Source of the DNA: Pedobacter boryungensis
Lineage (GTDB): Bacteria > Bacteroidota > Bacteroidia > Sphingobacteriales > Sphingobacteriaceae
DNA length: 64,000 nucleotides
Assembly: GCF_013204825.1 (NCBI RefSeq)
Contig: NZ_JABMKV010000001.1
Coordinates: 682,001-746,000, forward strand
Direction of reading: 5' to 3'
Shown here: positions 10,009 to 18,372 of the stretch, piece by piece
Numbering within the stretch: the first letter of the stretch is position 1
Layout of the letters: each line of letters starts with the position of its first letter
Notes under the pieces: generated by a model
Databases searched by the model: none
The model's input: the letters and a program-made list of their open reading frames with translations, nothing else
What the model was told of the DNA's origin: nothing
Made by a program: the position numbers and the translations under genes

Positions 10009-10535
10009 CAGCATTTATAATAGATTTTCACTTTTTGATCTTTAGCAGACCAGGCGATGTATATTTTGGTATCTTTCCCTAAACGGTAATCGAAACCATT
10101 CAATTTACTCCCTTTTAATTCTTCATAAAAAGCTTTGTCTGGTGTATTATTATCAGGTTTTTCTTGTTCAGTTATTGCTGGTATTAAAAAATGTTCTTCC
10201 TCGAAAAAGAAGTTAACTTCATCATTTAAAAATTTAATTTTCTCATCTTCCTTTTTTAAATCAGCGCTAGCTAAATAACTTTTTAATAACTCTTCGGCTT
10301 TAATCTCTTTTTTATAAATCTGCACACCTTTATAACTTGTAATCGTAAACAATAAGCTCATGTTTTTAGATTCATCACCCTTTAAGACGATTTTAAAAGT
10401 ATCTAGTTGTACGGTGTCAGTAAAAGCTTGTAATGCAGTTTTTTCGATATTAACTGGTGCTTTTTTTTCATTTTTTGAAGTGCAGCCAGTTATCGCAAAG
10501 GCTAGAAATAAAATAGAGTAAGAAAATCTTTTCAT
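10005..10535 (-). CDS. Hypothetical lipoprotein
   Basis: 176 residues. Signal peptide and lipobox FAITGC (Cys at about 18) followed by TSKNEKK. I do not recognise the family. The mature part is Lys/Glu-rich, with a beta-rich start (TFKIVLKGDESKNMSLLFTIT), a helical middle and a C-terminus ending YYKCC. Its stop overlaps the end of the convergent regulator gene by 4 bases. Probably anchored to a membrane and facing the periplasm; no function can be assigned. Confidence 0.7.
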   Translation of the reverse strand: MKRFSYSILFLAFAITGCTSKNEKKAPVNIEKTALQAFTDTVQLDTFKIVLKGDESKNMSLLFTITSYKGVQIYKKEIKAEELLKSYLASADLKKEDEKIKFLNDEVNFFFEEEHFLIPAITEQEKPDNNTPDKAFYEELKGSKLNGFDYRLGKDTKIYIAWSAKDQKVKIYYKCC

Positions 10536-10570
10536 AGGGATTGATTTACTTTCGAAGATAAAAAAATATA

Positions 10571-11296
10571 CTATAAAATTATTTTTTGTAAATCTTCTGG
10601 AGTGTCAATCGCAATAGTTTCTATAGTAGTAATTTTAGTTTTGATTTTATAGCCGTTTTCTAACCAGCGTAATTGCTCTAAACTTTCTGCTAATTCTAAT
10701 GATGATGGAGATAATTTAGTGATTTCTAGTAGGGCAGTTGTTTTATAACCATAAATACCGATATGTTTATAAAACTGGTGAGTTTTTAACCAATTTTCTT
10801 TTTCTGCACCGCGGATAAAGGGAATAGGATGGCGACTAAAATAAATAGCCTGCTGATTGGAATTAATTACAACCTTTGGAATATTTGTGCTGAAAAGTTC
10901 ACTATCTTCATTAATTTCTTTAATCAGCGTTGCTAATTCAACATTTTCATCTTTAAAACAAGAACTTACTAAAGAAATTTGTGCTGGATTTATGAAAGGT
11001 TCGTCGCCCTGAATATTAATAACTACATCAAAGCCAGGTAATTTCTGTGCAACTTCTGCACAACGGTCTGTTCCACTTTGGTGATTGGAACTGGTTAAAA
11101 TAAAATCTCCTCCAAATCTTTTAATTTCTGTCGCAATCCGCTCATCATCAGTGGCTACGACTACTTTATCTAAATCAGATTTTAAGGCTTGCTCATATAC
11201 TCGTTGTATCATAGTTTTGCCGCCGATATCAACCAAAGGCTTGCCCGGAAATCGGGTAGAGGCAAAACGAGCAGGAATAATTCCGAGAAATTTCAA
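10571..11296 (-). CDS. kdsB: 3-deoxy-manno-octulosonate cytidylyltransferase (CMP-KDO synthetase)
   Basis: 241 residues, the usual KdsB length. Nucleotidyltransferase N-terminus IPARFASTRFPGKPL with the Arg and Lys that hold CTP phosphates, ATDDERI near 50, and INIQGDEPF near 93, whose Asp binds Mg. It activates KDO to CMP-KDO for lipid A-core assembly in the cytoplasm. It is followed by kinase and membrane-protein genes on the same strand with a very short gap (5 bases to the DUF5808 gene upstream), so it is probably co-transcribed. Confidence 0.95.
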   Translation of the reverse strand: MKFLGIIPARFASTRFPGKPLVDIGGKTMIQRVYEQALKSDLDKVVVATDDERIATEIKRFGGDFILTSSNHQSGTDRCAEVAQKLPGFDVVINIQGDEPFINPAQISLVSSCFKDENVELATLIKEINEDSELFSTNIPKVVINSNQQAIYFSRHPIPFIRGAEKENWLKTHQFYKHIGIYGYKTTALLEITKLSPSSLELAESLEQLRWLENGYKIKTKITTIETIAIDTPEDLQKIIL

Positions 11297-11301
11297 ACTA
11301 A

Positions 11302-11499
11302 TTAATTATAAAATATAACAGATAAAATAGGAATTAAAAGCATTAAGGCTAATACTACATAAGAAATAGGATGTGCAAAATTAAATGTCCAACCTAAACT
11401 TTCAACTTGTTTTCGAACTATAAATCTAGAATCGTTTTTATTAAAATAAAATATTCCAAATTTCCAATTTAATGGGTCGTCATGTTGAAAGTCTTTCAT
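11302..11499 (-). CDS. DUF5808 family small membrane protein
   Basis: 65 residues. It begins with a DPLNWKFGIFYFNKND block and VRKQVESLGWTFNFA, the conserved core I associate with DUF5808 (D-P-x-x-W-x-x-G-x-F-Y-x-N-x-x-D), followed by one transmembrane helix (about 44-63, SYVVLALMLLIPILSVIFY). The function of the family is unknown. It sits between the deoxynucleoside kinase (9-base gap) and kdsB (5-base gap), so it is part of that transcript. Confidence 0.75.
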   Translation of the reverse strand: MKDFQHDDPLNWKFGIFYFNKNDSRFIVRKQVESLGWTFNFAHPISYVVLALMLLIPILSVIFYN

Positions 11500-11508
11500 A
11501 TCATAGAT

Positions 11509-12123
11509 TTAAAATAATCCGTTAATTTCTGCTTCAATAGATTGAATAACAGTTCCTAAATCTTCTGGATTATTAGTAAAATCAAGTTTGTCCTTATCTA
11601 AAATTAACAATTTGCCCAAATCATAACCTTTAATCCATGCTTCGTATTTTTCATTTAATTTAGATAAATAATCAATACGGATACTAGCCTCATACTCTCT
11701 ACCACGCCGTTGAATATTATTCACTAAAGTTGGTACAGAAGCTCTTAAGTATACCAATAAATCTGGTGGTTTAATAAACGATGTAATGTTGCTAAAAATA
11801 GCCCTATAATTATCATGATCTCTCGAAGTCATTAATCCCATTTCATGCAAATTTTCCGCAAAAATGTGGGCATCTTCGTATATCGTACGATCCTGAATTA
11901 CATTACGTTTATTACTATCTATCTCTACAATTTGTTGAAAACGGCTATTCAAAAAATAGATTTGTAAGTTGAAGCTCCAGCGTTTCATATCGCTATAAAA
12001 ATCTTCCAAATATGGATTATTATCCACTGCTTCGTATAAAGCTTCCCATCCGTAACTTTTGGCAAGTAAACTAGTTAAAGTAGTCTTACCTGCGCCAATA
12101 TTTCCAACTATTGCTATGTGCAT
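11509..12123 (-). CDS. Deoxynucleoside kinase
   Basis: 204 residues. P-loop GNIGAGKTTL at 7-16, the ERS/DRS-like motif DRTIYEDAHIFAENL near 79, RASVPTL near 128, and an Arg-rich lid RRGREYEASI near 139. These are the features of the dCK/dGK-like deoxynucleoside kinase family, which phosphorylates salvaged deoxynucleosides (often deoxyadenosine/deoxycytidine in Bacteroidetes) in the cytoplasm. Substrate preference cannot be read from the sequence. Confidence 0.88.
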   Translation of the reverse strand: MHIAIVGNIGAGKTTLTSLLAKSYGWEALYEAVDNNPYLEDFYSDMKRWSFNLQIYFLNSRFQQIVEIDSNKRNVIQDRTIYEDAHIFAENLHEMGLMTSRDHDNYRAIFSNITSFIKPPDLLVYLRASVPTLVNNIQRRGREYEASIRIDYLSKLNEKYEAWIKGYDLGKLLILDKDKLDFTNNPEDLGTVIQSIEAEINGLF

Positions 12124-12208
12124 ATTTTATTTAGATATGAGATTTAGATGTAAGATAAGAGTTTGAGATTTTATAAAACCTAAAAACCACTCATTTCAAA
12201 TCTATCAA

Positions 12209-13210
12209 TTAAAAACTTTTAAACCCAATTAATTCTCTAACTTCTCTGAGAGTTTTTTGTGCACTTTCTCTCGCTTTTAAAGCGCCGTGTTTGGCTACTT
12301 GACGAAGATAAGATGTGTCTGCAGCAATTTCATTAATACGGTCACGCATTGGCGTAGTTGTAATAATCATATCTTCAGCTAATTGCTTTTTAAAATCCCC
12401 ATAACGAATAGCCATTTTATTGTATTGATCCTCAAAATGAGCTAAAGTATCTTCAGAAGAAACAATTTTCATTAAATCGAATAAATTCTGAATAGCTTCT
12501 GGTTTTTCTTGATATTCAGCAGTTGGGCCACTGTCAGTAACTGCTCTTGAAACTTTTTTACGAATAATTTCTGGGCTGTCAGATAAATAGACGGCATTTC
12601 CTTCGCCCTCAGATTTTCCCATTTTTCCTTTTCCATCTAAACCAGGAACTTTTACCAAGTTTTTAGAATAACTAAAAGCATAAGGTTCAGGGAAATAATC
12701 TTGATTATATAATCTGTTAAATCGATTACCAAATGTGCGAGCCATTTCTAAATGCTGCTCTTGATCTTTACCAACTGGAACTTTTGTAGCTCTATGTATT
12801 AAAATATCTGCAGCCATTAAAACAGGATAAGTTAATAAACCTGCATTTACATTATCTGGGTTTCCACGAACTTTATCTTTAAAAGAAGTACTTCTTTCCA
12901 ATTCACCCATATAAGCATTCATGTTTAAATACAAATACAATTCTGCAATTTCTGGCACATCCGATTGGATATAAATTGTTGTTTCTTCTGGATCTATCCC
13001 GCTAGCTAAATATTCTACCAAAACATGTTTCACATTTCCATGTAAATCTGCTGGAGTAGGGTGGGTAGTTAATGAATGCAAATCGGCAATAAAAAAATAA
13101 CAATTGTACTCGTGTTGCATCTGTACAAAGTTTTTTACCGCACCATAATAATTTCCAATATGTAATTTTCCTGTAGAACGTATTCCGCTTACAACCGTTT
13201 CTTTGATCAT
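12209..13210 (-). CDS. trpS: Tryptophanyl-tRNA synthetase
   Basis: 333 residues, class I aminoacyl-tRNA synthetase. The HIGH-type motif is HIGN at 17-20 and the KMSKS-type loop is KMGKS at 196-200. Other TrpRS landmarks are DLHSLTTHPTP near 43 and the tryptophan-pocket region MAADILIHRATKVPVGKDQ near 132. It charges tRNA-Trp. Divergent from plsC with 59 bases between the two ATGs. Confidence 0.96.
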   Translation of the reverse strand: MIKETVVSGIRSTGKLHIGNYYGAVKNFVQMQHEYNCYFFIADLHSLTTHPTPADLHGNVKHVLVEYLASGIDPEETTIYIQSDVPEIAELYLYLNMNAYMGELERSTSFKDKVRGNPDNVNAGLLTYPVLMAADILIHRATKVPVGKDQEQHLEMARTFGNRFNRLYNQDYFPEPYAFSYSKNLVKVPGLDGKGKMGKSEGEGNAVYLSDSPEIIRKKVSRAVTDSGPTAEYQEKPEAIQNLFDLMKIVSSEDTLAHFEDQYNKMAIRYGDFKKQLAEDMIITTTPMRDRINEIAADTSYLRQVAKHGALKARESAQKTLREVRELIGFKSF

Positions 13211-13255
13211 GCCCCGAAATTAAGAAAAAACCTATAAATAGATTGTTGTAATTTG

Positions 13256-13263
13256 TATTTTTG
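13256..13263 (+). promoter_or_regulatory. Candidate -7 element of plsC-gatC (TATTTTTG)
   Basis: TATTTTTG matches the Bacteroidetes TAnnTTTG -7 consensus and ends only 6 bases before the ATG at 13270, so the transcript would have almost no leader. A standard-distance -33 element is not evident. Confidence 0.4.
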
Positions 13264-13269
13264 ATTTCG

Positions 13270-14001
13270 ATGATTAAACTACTCCGAAAAATTCATTACG
13301 CTTGTTCTTTATTTAGTATACTTTTTTTCTTTATTCTTTTTTGGCCGCTTTATTATTTAGGAACCAGAAATGCAAGGTATTATTCTTTTTTAAATAAGAT
13401 AAGAACGTTACATTCATTTTTGTGCACAGCTGTTGTGGGTATTTTTTTCAATTTCAATTTCGAAAACAAATTAGAGAGAAATCAAACTTATATTTATTGC
13501 GCCAACCATACTTCTAATTTAGATATCATTATTCTTTGCTTGTTAGCTAAAGGTCAATATCATTTTATGGGCAAAGAAGAATTAGCAAAAAACCCTGTGT
13601 TAGGTATATTTTTCAAAACAATAGATATTCCTGTATTTAGGGAAAGTAAAATTTCTGCATTTAGAGCATTTAAAAAAGCCGGTGAAAATTTAGAAAATGG
13701 GATGAGTTTAATTATTTTTCCAGAAGGAAGAATTGATGATGCATATCCCCCAGTTTTACAAGAATTTAAAAATGGTCCATTTAGATTAGCCATTGAAAAA
13801 AATATACCAATTGTACCTGTTAGTATTATAAATATATGGAAATTGATGTGGGATGATGGTATGAAATACGGGACTAGACCAGGTATAGGAAATATTTATG
13901 TGCATGAACCAATTTTAACTACTATAATGGGAATAGAGAGTGCAGATGTTTTAAAAGAGGAAGTTTTTAAAAAGATTAACAGTAAACTATTACATAAATG
14001 A
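13270..14001 (+). CDS. plsC: 1-acyl-sn-glycerol-3-phosphate acyltransferase
   Basis: 243 residues from the ATG at 13270. An in-frame TTG at 13261 would add three residues but overlaps the promoter-like octamer. An N-terminal hydrophobic segment (about 10-30) is followed by the acyltransferase box NHTSNLD (NHx4D, His80 and Asp85) and the FPEGR substrate motif near 155. It transfers an acyl chain to lysophosphatidic acid to make phosphatidic acid at the inner membrane. Its stop overlaps the gatC start (ATGA), so the two are translationally coupled. Confidence 0.92.
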   Translation: MIKLLRKIHYACSLFSILFFFILFWPLYYLGTRNARYYSFLNKIRTLHSFLCTAVVGIFFNFNFENKLERNQTYIYCANHTSNLDIIILCLLAKGQYHFMGKEELAKNPVLGIFFKTIDIPVFRESKISAFRAFKKAGENLENGMSLIIFPEGRIDDAYPPVLQEFKNGPFRLAIEKNIPIVPVSIINIWKLMWDDGMKYGTRPGIGNIYVHEPILTTIMGIESADVLKEEVFKKINSKLLHK

Positions 14002-14357
14002 AAATAGATAGACAAACCGTTCATAAAGTTGCCGATTTAGCCAGAATTGCCATAAAAGATAACGAGGTTGATACATTGACTGCAGAAATGAATAAGATAC
14101 TTACTTTTATGGAAAAGCTTAACGAGTTAGATACTACTGGTGTAAAACCGTTGATTTACATGAATGAAGAAGTGAATGTTTGGCGAGAAGATATTGTAGA
14201 ACAAGAAATTAACGTGGTTGATGGATTAAAAAATTCAGCTAAACACAACGAAAGTTTCTTCTTAGTGCCAAAAATAATAGAAACCACCATGAGTTTACAT
14301 TCAAAAAAAGGGAGCACTAAAACTCATGGTAGCTTCACAACAAATAAAAAGCAATAA
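13998..14357 (+). CDS. gatC: Asp/Glu-tRNA amidotransferase subunit C with C-terminal tail
   Basis: 119 residues; most GatC proteins are about 95. The first 95 residues match the family: KIDRQTVHKVADLARIAI, LTAEMNKILTFMEKLNELDT, VDGLKNSA, then FFLVPKIIE. GatC stabilises the GatA-GatB complex that amidates misacylated Glu-tRNA-Gln or Asp-tRNA-Asn. The last 24 residues (TTMSLHSKKG and onward) are extra, Ser/Thr/Lys-rich, and are encoded by a stretch with an 11-bp inverted repeat (14286-14296 and 14320-14330). gatA and gatB are not in the window. Confidence 0.88.
   Translation: MKIDRQTVHKVADLARIAIKDNEVDTLTAEMNKILTFMEKLNELDTTGVKPLIYMNEEVNVWREDIVEQEINVVDGLKNSAKHNESFFLVPKIIETTMSLHSKKGSTKTHGSFTTNKKQ
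14286..14330. repeat. 45-bp inverted-repeat element inside the 3' end of gatC
   Basis: Perfect 11-bp arms ACCATGAGTTT (14286-14296) and AAACTCATGGT (14320-14330) with a 23-base loop. The element coincides with the point where GatC runs past its family-typical end. Confidence 0.6.
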
Positions 14358-14423
14358 AATATAGTGAAAACTAAATCCAACTGTAACATTGCCTAGGCAA
14401 AGCTGGTCTAAAAAGAAAAAACA

Positions 14424-15182
14424 ATGCAGAACACACTCATTACCATAAAAGATATAGGTCGTAAATACGTTATCGGTTCAGAAGTTATTCACGCGTTAAA
14501 ATCAGTAACGCTATCCATTAAAAAAGGAGAATTTGTTGCTTTAATGGGGCCGTCAGGTTCTGGTAAATCAACATTGATGAATATTTTGGGCTGTTTAGAT
14601 ACACCAAGTAAAGGTGATTATATTTTAAATGGCATCAACGTTAGTCACATGACTGATAATGAGTTAGCTGAAGTTCGTAACAAAGAAATTGGATTTGTTT
14701 TTCAAACATTTAATTTATTGCCTCGTTCTACATCGTTAGATAATGTTGCTTTGCCTTTAATTTATGCAGGAGCGAGTAAAAAGGAACGTGATGAGCGTGC
14801 TACAAAAGCTTTAGAAAATGTAGGTTTAGGAAATCGTGTAACCCACAAGCCTAATGAGCTTTCTGGTGGACAGCGTCAACGTGTAGCAGTAGCTAGGGCA
14901 TTAATTAACAATCCTTCTATTATACTGGCCGATGAGCCAACAGGTAACTTAGATACCAAAACCTCAATTGAAATTATGGGCTTGCTAGAAGAAATTCATA
15001 GTAAGGGAAATACTATTATTTTGGTAACACACGAGGAAGATATTGCACAGCATGCACATAGAATTGTACGTATGCGTGATGGTTTGATTGAGAAGGATTA
15101 CTTGAATGAAGATATTAAAACAGTTTCACCTCGTTTATCTCATTTAAAAGAAAAAGGGGATGACTTTGAAAGTATAGTCTAA
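14424..15182 (+). CDS. MacB/LolD-type ABC transporter ATP-binding protein
   Basis: 252 residues. Walker [10 protein letters not shown] at 42-50, Q-loop in [10 protein letters not shown] near 94, signature [15 protein letters not shown] near 146, Walker [13 protein letters not shown] near 165, switch His in LVTHEEDIA near 206. The family powers MacB/LolCDE-type permeases that move lipoproteins, peptides or drugs by mechanotransmission rather than through a channel. No permease is adjacent. The FtsX-like permease at 18373 is the natural partner, about 3.2 kb downstream on the same strand, with unrelated genes between. The last 30 residues after the nucleotide-binding domain are variable. Confidence 0.92.
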   Translation: MQNTLITIKDIGRKYVIGSEVIHALKSVTLSIKKGEFVALMGPSGSGKSTLMNILGCLDTPSKGDYILNGINVSHMTDNELAEVRNKEIGFVFQTFNLLPRSTSLDNVALPLIYAGASKKERDERATKALENVGLGNRVTHKPNELSGGQRQRVAVARALINNPSIILADEPTGNLDTKTSIEIMGLLEEIHSKGNTIILVTHEEDIAQHAHRIVRMRDGLIEKDYLNEDIKTVSPRLSHLKEKGDDFESIV

Positions 15183-15235
15183 TAGACACTAGATTTAGAT
15201 TTGATAATACTCATATCTAATATTGAATATCTCAA

Positions 15236-15784
15236 ATGAAAATTTACACTAAAACTGGCGATAAAGGTCAAACTTCATTAATTGGTGGTACTCGAGTGCC
15301 TAAATATCATGTGCGTATTGAAAGTTATGGTACCGTTGATGAATTAAATTCGTACATCGGTTTAATAATGTGTCAGGATATTGATAGTCATCACCAGCAA
15401 ATATTAAAAGAGATTCAAGATAGGTTATTCACAATTGGTTCTTCGTTAGCATCTGATCCTGAACGCTCAAAAATGAAAATTCCTGACTTACTTGAAAGTG
15501 ATATCACACTTTTAGAAAATGAAATGGATACAATGAATGAGGTCTTACCTGAATTAAAACATTTTATTTTGCCAGGAGGGAATACGGTTGTATCTTATTG
15601 TCATTTAGCTCGTTGCGTGTGCCGTAGAGCAGAAAGATTAACGGTTCAATTATCAGTAGAAAGTTTTGTTGACAACAATATTACAATCTATTTGAATAGA
15701 TTAAGTGATTATTTATTTGTTTTGGCACGTAAACTGAGTGCTGATACTAAAACTGCAGAAAACATCTGGATACCACGAATTTAA
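15236..15784 (+). CDS. Cob(I)alamin adenosyltransferase, PduO type
   Basis: 182 residues. N-terminal ATP-binding motif YTKTGDKGQTSLIGG (4-18) with RVPK and the YGTVDELNSYIG helix, then RCVCRRAERLTV near 128 and NITIYLNRLSDYLFVLAR near 150, all hallmarks of PduO-type ATP:cob(I)alamin adenosyltransferases. It makes adenosylcobalamin in the cytoplasm, needed by B12-dependent enzymes elsewhere in the genome. No corrinoid pathway genes are adjacent. The 53-base gap before it is A/T-rich and resembles the GA-rich spacers seen near 12130. Confidence 0.93.
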   Translation: MKIYTKTGDKGQTSLIGGTRVPKYHVRIESYGTVDELNSYIGLIMCQDIDSHHQQILKEIQDRLFTIGSSLASDPERSKMKIPDLLESDITLLENEMDTMNEVLPELKHFILPGGNTVVSYCHLARCVCRRAERLTVQLSVESFVDNNITIYLNRLSDYLFVLARKLSADTKTAENIWIPRI

Positions 15785-15805
15785 ATAGTGGAAAAAAATA
15801 TTTGT

Positions 15806-15833
15806 TTTGCTCATTTTTTTTAACATACTTTTG
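15806..15833 (+). promoter_or_regulatory. Bacteroidetes-type promoter of the DUF2795 gene
   Basis: -33 TTTG at 15806-15809 (another TTTG at 15801-15804 gives 21-base spacing) and -7 TACTTTTG at 15826-15833, an exact TAnnTTTG match. It lies 36 bases before the ATG at 15870. Confidence 0.6.
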
Positions 15834-15869
15834 CGCTTTCAGAATTAAGAATAAATTAATATTAAGAAT

Positions 15870-16091
15870 ATGTATTGGACATTAGAACTCGCATCGCACT
15901 TGGAAGACGCTCCATGGCCTGCAACAAAAGACGAATTAATAGATTACGGTATTCGTTCTGGTGCACCTGTTGAGGTGATTGAAAATTTACAAGCCTTAGA
16001 AGATGATGGTGAGCCTTACGAAACAATAGAGGAAATTTGGCCTGATTATCCTACCAAAGATGACTTCTTCTTTAATGAAGATGAATATTAA
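15870..16091 (+). CDS. DUF2795 family small acidic protein
   Basis: 73 residues beginning MYWTLELASHLEDAPWPATKDELIDYGIRSG. The SHLEDAPWPATKDELIDYA-like core followed by a very acidic C-terminus (EEIWPDYPTKDDFFFNEDEY) matches the DUF2795 proteins that are nearly universal in Bacteroidetes. Function unknown; cytosolic. Own promoter (15806-15833) and own terminator (16098-16127), so it is a single-gene unit likely to be well expressed. Confidence 0.85.
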   Translation: MYWTLELASHLEDAPWPATKDELIDYGIRSGAPVEVIENLQALEDDGEPYETIEEIWPDYPTKDDFFFNEDEY

Positions 16092-16097
16092 ACGATT

Positions 16098-16127
16098 AAA
16101 AGTCTCAAAGAAATTTGAGACTTTTTT
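16098..16127 (+). terminator. Rho-independent terminator after the DUF2795 gene
   Basis: Stem AAAAGTCTCAAA / TTTGAGACTTTT with a 4-base loop followed by more Ts, starting 6 bases after the stop. Confidence 0.85.
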
Positions 16128-16218
16128 ATTTTTCAGAACAATTTAGAGTAATCAGTTGTTAATGTTTTAAATCAAATAAAGGATATTAAACTTAAAAATC
16201 AACTAAAAACTAAATCTC

Positions 16219-16371
16219 ATGGGAAATCTACTTTATGTAATTGCAGTAATTTTGGTAATCATTTGGGCAATCAGCTTCATCGGTGGTTACTATACAGGTG
16301 GTATTATTCACATTCTATTAGTAATAGCAATTGTTGCTGTTATTTTAAGAGTAATTAGAGGGGCTGCCTAA
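16219..16371 (+). CDS. lmo0937-family small membrane protein (50 residues)
   Basis: Short ORF from ATG 16219 to TAA 16369-16371, 50 residues: MGNLLYVIAVILVIIWAISF, then GGYYTGG, a second hydrophobic helix and the basic end RVIRGAA. The MGNLLYxIAVILVIIWAI start and two-helix layout match the lmo0937 family. Family function is unknown; it is often stress-associated in my recollection. It lies between two terminators (16098 and 16392), so it has its own transcript. Confidence 0.8.
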   Translation: MGNLLYVIAVILVIIWAISFIGGYYTGGIIHILLVIAIVAVILRVIRGAA

Positions 16372-16391
16372 TAAATCCTCTATTAATGTAG

Positions 16392-16425
16392 AAAGCTTTA
16401 ACAATTAACTTTGTTAAAGCTTTTT
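16392..16425. terminator. Bidirectional terminator between the 50-residue membrane protein and ispD
   Basis: 13-bp stem AAAGCTTTAACAA / TTGTTAAAGCTTT with a 6-base loop, T-run on the plus side and A-run on the other. It serves two convergent genes and touches the ispD stop codon. Confidence 0.85.
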
Positions 16426-17092
16426 ATTTTAATAAGAAATTCGCTAGTTCTAAATCTTCTGGATAAGTAATTTTTAGATTATTTCTTTCACCTTCAATCA
16501 AGTTGATTTTAAAACCAGCTTTTTCAACTACGCTTGCATCGTCAGTAAACTTTGCCTTATAATGTTGCTGGTATCCCTTTCTTAGTTGACTGATTTCAAA
16601 TGTTTGTGGCGTTTGAATTAAAACAAGTTCATCTCTATTGATTATCTTGCTTTGTTCACTATTTTCTTTTACTCTCCTAACAGAATCACTAGGTTTAATA
16701 CAAGCTATTGCATTCCCAACATCTTCAGCAATTTCGTAGGCTTTAGCAATTAGTTTTGAGCTAACTAAAGGTCTAACTGCATCGTGTACAGCTACAATGC
16801 CTTCGCCTTTAATGGCGATTAAACCGTTCCTAACAGAATGAAACCTTTGTTCGCCACCTCTAATTAAGGTATGAGGAATATCGAAATTATATTTTAAGCA
16901 AAGCTCTTCCCAGTATTGATGAAGATCTGCATGTAGAACAAGAATTATTTCTGGTTTGAAAGAGGAATTATAAAAAGCCGATAGGGTATGCATGAGCACT
17001 GGCTTGTTTTTTAGCAATAAAAACTGCTTAGCAATTGTGTTCTGCATTCTTTTACCAGAACCTCCACCAACAATTATTGCATAATATTTCAT
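16424..17092 (-). CDS. ispD: 2-C-methyl-D-erythritol 4-phosphate cytidylyltransferase
   Basis: 222 residues, the usual length. CTP-binding N-terminus IVGGGSGKRMQ with KQFLLLKNKPVLMHTL (7-37), VAVHDAVRPLV near 99, and TDDASVVEKAG near 192, all IspD signatures. Third step of the MEP isoprenoid pathway (MEP + CTP to CDP-ME). It lies downstream of queA on the same strand, separated by 120 bases with a strong palindrome; with the queA start corrected, nothing else intervenes. Confidence 0.95.
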   Translation of the reverse strand: MKYYAIIVGGGSGKRMQNTIAKQFLLLKNKPVLMHTLSAFYNSSFKPEIILVLHADLHQYWEELCLKYNFDIPHTLIRGGEQRFHSVRNGLIAIKGEGIVAVHDAVRPLVSSKLIAKAYEIAEDVGNAIACIKPSDSVRRVKENSEQSKIINRDELVLIQTPQTFEISQLRKGYQQHYKAKFTDDASVVEKAGFKINLIEGERNNLKITYPEDLELANFLLK

Positions 17093-17107
17093 TTCAGTAG
17101 GTAAATA

Positions 17108-17152
17108 TTAGTATAAAGTATTTAAATAAATTTATTAAATACTTTATACTAA
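17108..17152. repeat. 18-bp perfect inverted repeat between queA and ispD
   Basis: Arms TTAGTATAAAGTATTTAA (17108-17125) and TTAAATACTTTATACTAA (17135-17152) around a 9-base loop. It is A/T-rich with no T-run after it in the direction of transcription, so it is not a textbook terminator. It may be a small palindromic repeat, an operator or an RNA processing site. Confidence 0.7.
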
Positions 17153-17162
17153 GTGCAAATAG

Positions 17163-18212
17163 CTATATGATTAGCATTGCATCGCCATAGCTGTAAAAGC
17201 GATACTTCTCTTTTAACGCTACTTGATAGGCATTCATTACATTTTCATAACCTCCAAAAGCACTTACCATCATTAATAAAGTAGACTCCGGTGTATGGAA
17301 ATTAGTGATCATACAGTTTGCAATACTAAAATCATATGGAGGGAAGATAAATTTACTAGTCCAATCGTTAGCAGGTTTTAATTTTCTGCCGGATGAAACT
17401 GCAGATTCTATAGCACGCATTGATGTTGTACCTACTGCACAAATTCTTCTTTTTTCGTCTAATGCTTTATTCACTGTATCAACCGCAGGTTGCTCAATAA
17501 TAAATTGCTCCGAATCCATTTTATGTTTAGTTAAATCTTCAACCTCTACAGGTCTAAAAGTTCCTAAACCAACATGCAATGTTACTTCTGCAAATTCAAC
17601 ACCTTTTAATTCTAAGCGTTTCATTAGCTCTCTGCTAAAGTGTAAACCAGCAGTTGGAGCTGCAACAGCACCTTCGTTTTTAGCGTAAATTGTTTGATAA
17701 CGTTCTTTATCTTGCGCTGTAGCTTTACGTTTAATGTATTTTGGAAGGGGTGTTTCTCCTAAAATTTCAACGTTTCTTCTAAATTCTTCGTCAGTACCAT
17801 CAAATAAGAAACGAATAGTACGACCACGTGATGTGGTATTATCTACAACTTCGGCAACTAACAAATCATCATCACCAAAATATAATTTATTTCCAACACG
17901 GATTTTACGAGCTGGGTCTACTAGAACGTCCCATAAACGTAATTCCTTATTTAATTCGCGAAGTAAAAAAACTTCGATCGTTGCGCCAGTTTTTTCTTTA
18001 TTTCCATATAAACGAGCAGGAAAAACTTTTGTATTGTTAAGGATCATAACATCCTTATCATCAAAATACCCTAAAACATCTTTGAAAATCTTATGCTCAA
18101 TCTTGCCACTATCTTTGTGTAAAACCATTAAACGGGCTTCGTCTCTTTGTTCTGCAGGATTGTTCGCTAAAAGCGATTCAGGTAAATTAAACTTAAATTG
18201 AGATAACTTCAT
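17163..18212 (-). CDS. queA: S-adenosylmethionine:tRNA ribosyltransferase-isomerase
   Basis: 349 residues from the ATG at 18212 ([21 protein letters not shown] is the usual QueA start; a TTG 10 codons upstream is not). Landmarks are [29 protein letters not shown] near 195, [11 protein letters not shown] near 222 and [17 protein letters not shown] near 312. QueA adds the ribosyl moiety of SAM to preQ1 in tRNA to give epoxyqueuosine. It is divergent from the permease at 18373 across 160 bases. Confidence 0.96.
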   Translation of the reverse strand: MKLSQFKFNLPESLLANNPAEQRDEARLMVLHKDSGKIEHKIFKDVLGYFDDKDVMILNNTKVFPARLYGNKEKTGATIEVFLLRELNKELRLWDVLVDPARKIRVGNKLYFGDDDLLVAEVVDNTTSRGRTIRFLFDGTDEEFRRNVEILGETPLPKYIKRKATAQDKERYQTIYAKNEGAVAAPTAGLHFSRELMKRLELKGVEFAEVTLHVGLGTFRPVEVEDLTKHKMDSEQFIIEQPAVDTVNKALDEKRRICAVGTTSMRAIESAVSSGRKLKPANDWTSKFIFPPYDFSIANCMITNFHTPESTLLMMVSAFGGYENVMNAYQVALKEKYRFYSYGDAMLII

Positions 18213-18329
18213 GTTTTTTTGATGTAGTAAATTAGGGCGCAAATTTACAAATTATAATTAGGTTTTTTATAAATAATAATTATGAGTGATAGAATCAAAA
18301 TTATTTTTAATGTATTTTTTATATTATAG

Positions 18330-18361
18330 TTGAGTAACTGTAACCTTTTTAGGTATTTTTG
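18330..18361 (+). promoter_or_regulatory. Candidate promoter of the MacB-like permease gene
   Basis: -33 TTG at 18330-18332, 21-base spacer, -7 TATTTTTG at 18354-18361, both matching the Bacteroidetes consensus, 11 bases before the ATG at 18373. Confidence 0.55.
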
Positions 18362-18372
18362 GTCTAAACAGT

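Noticed and set aside
17305..18201. Plus-strand frames antisense to queA
   Set aside because: They mirror the codon bias of queA on the other strand and have no recognisable domain.
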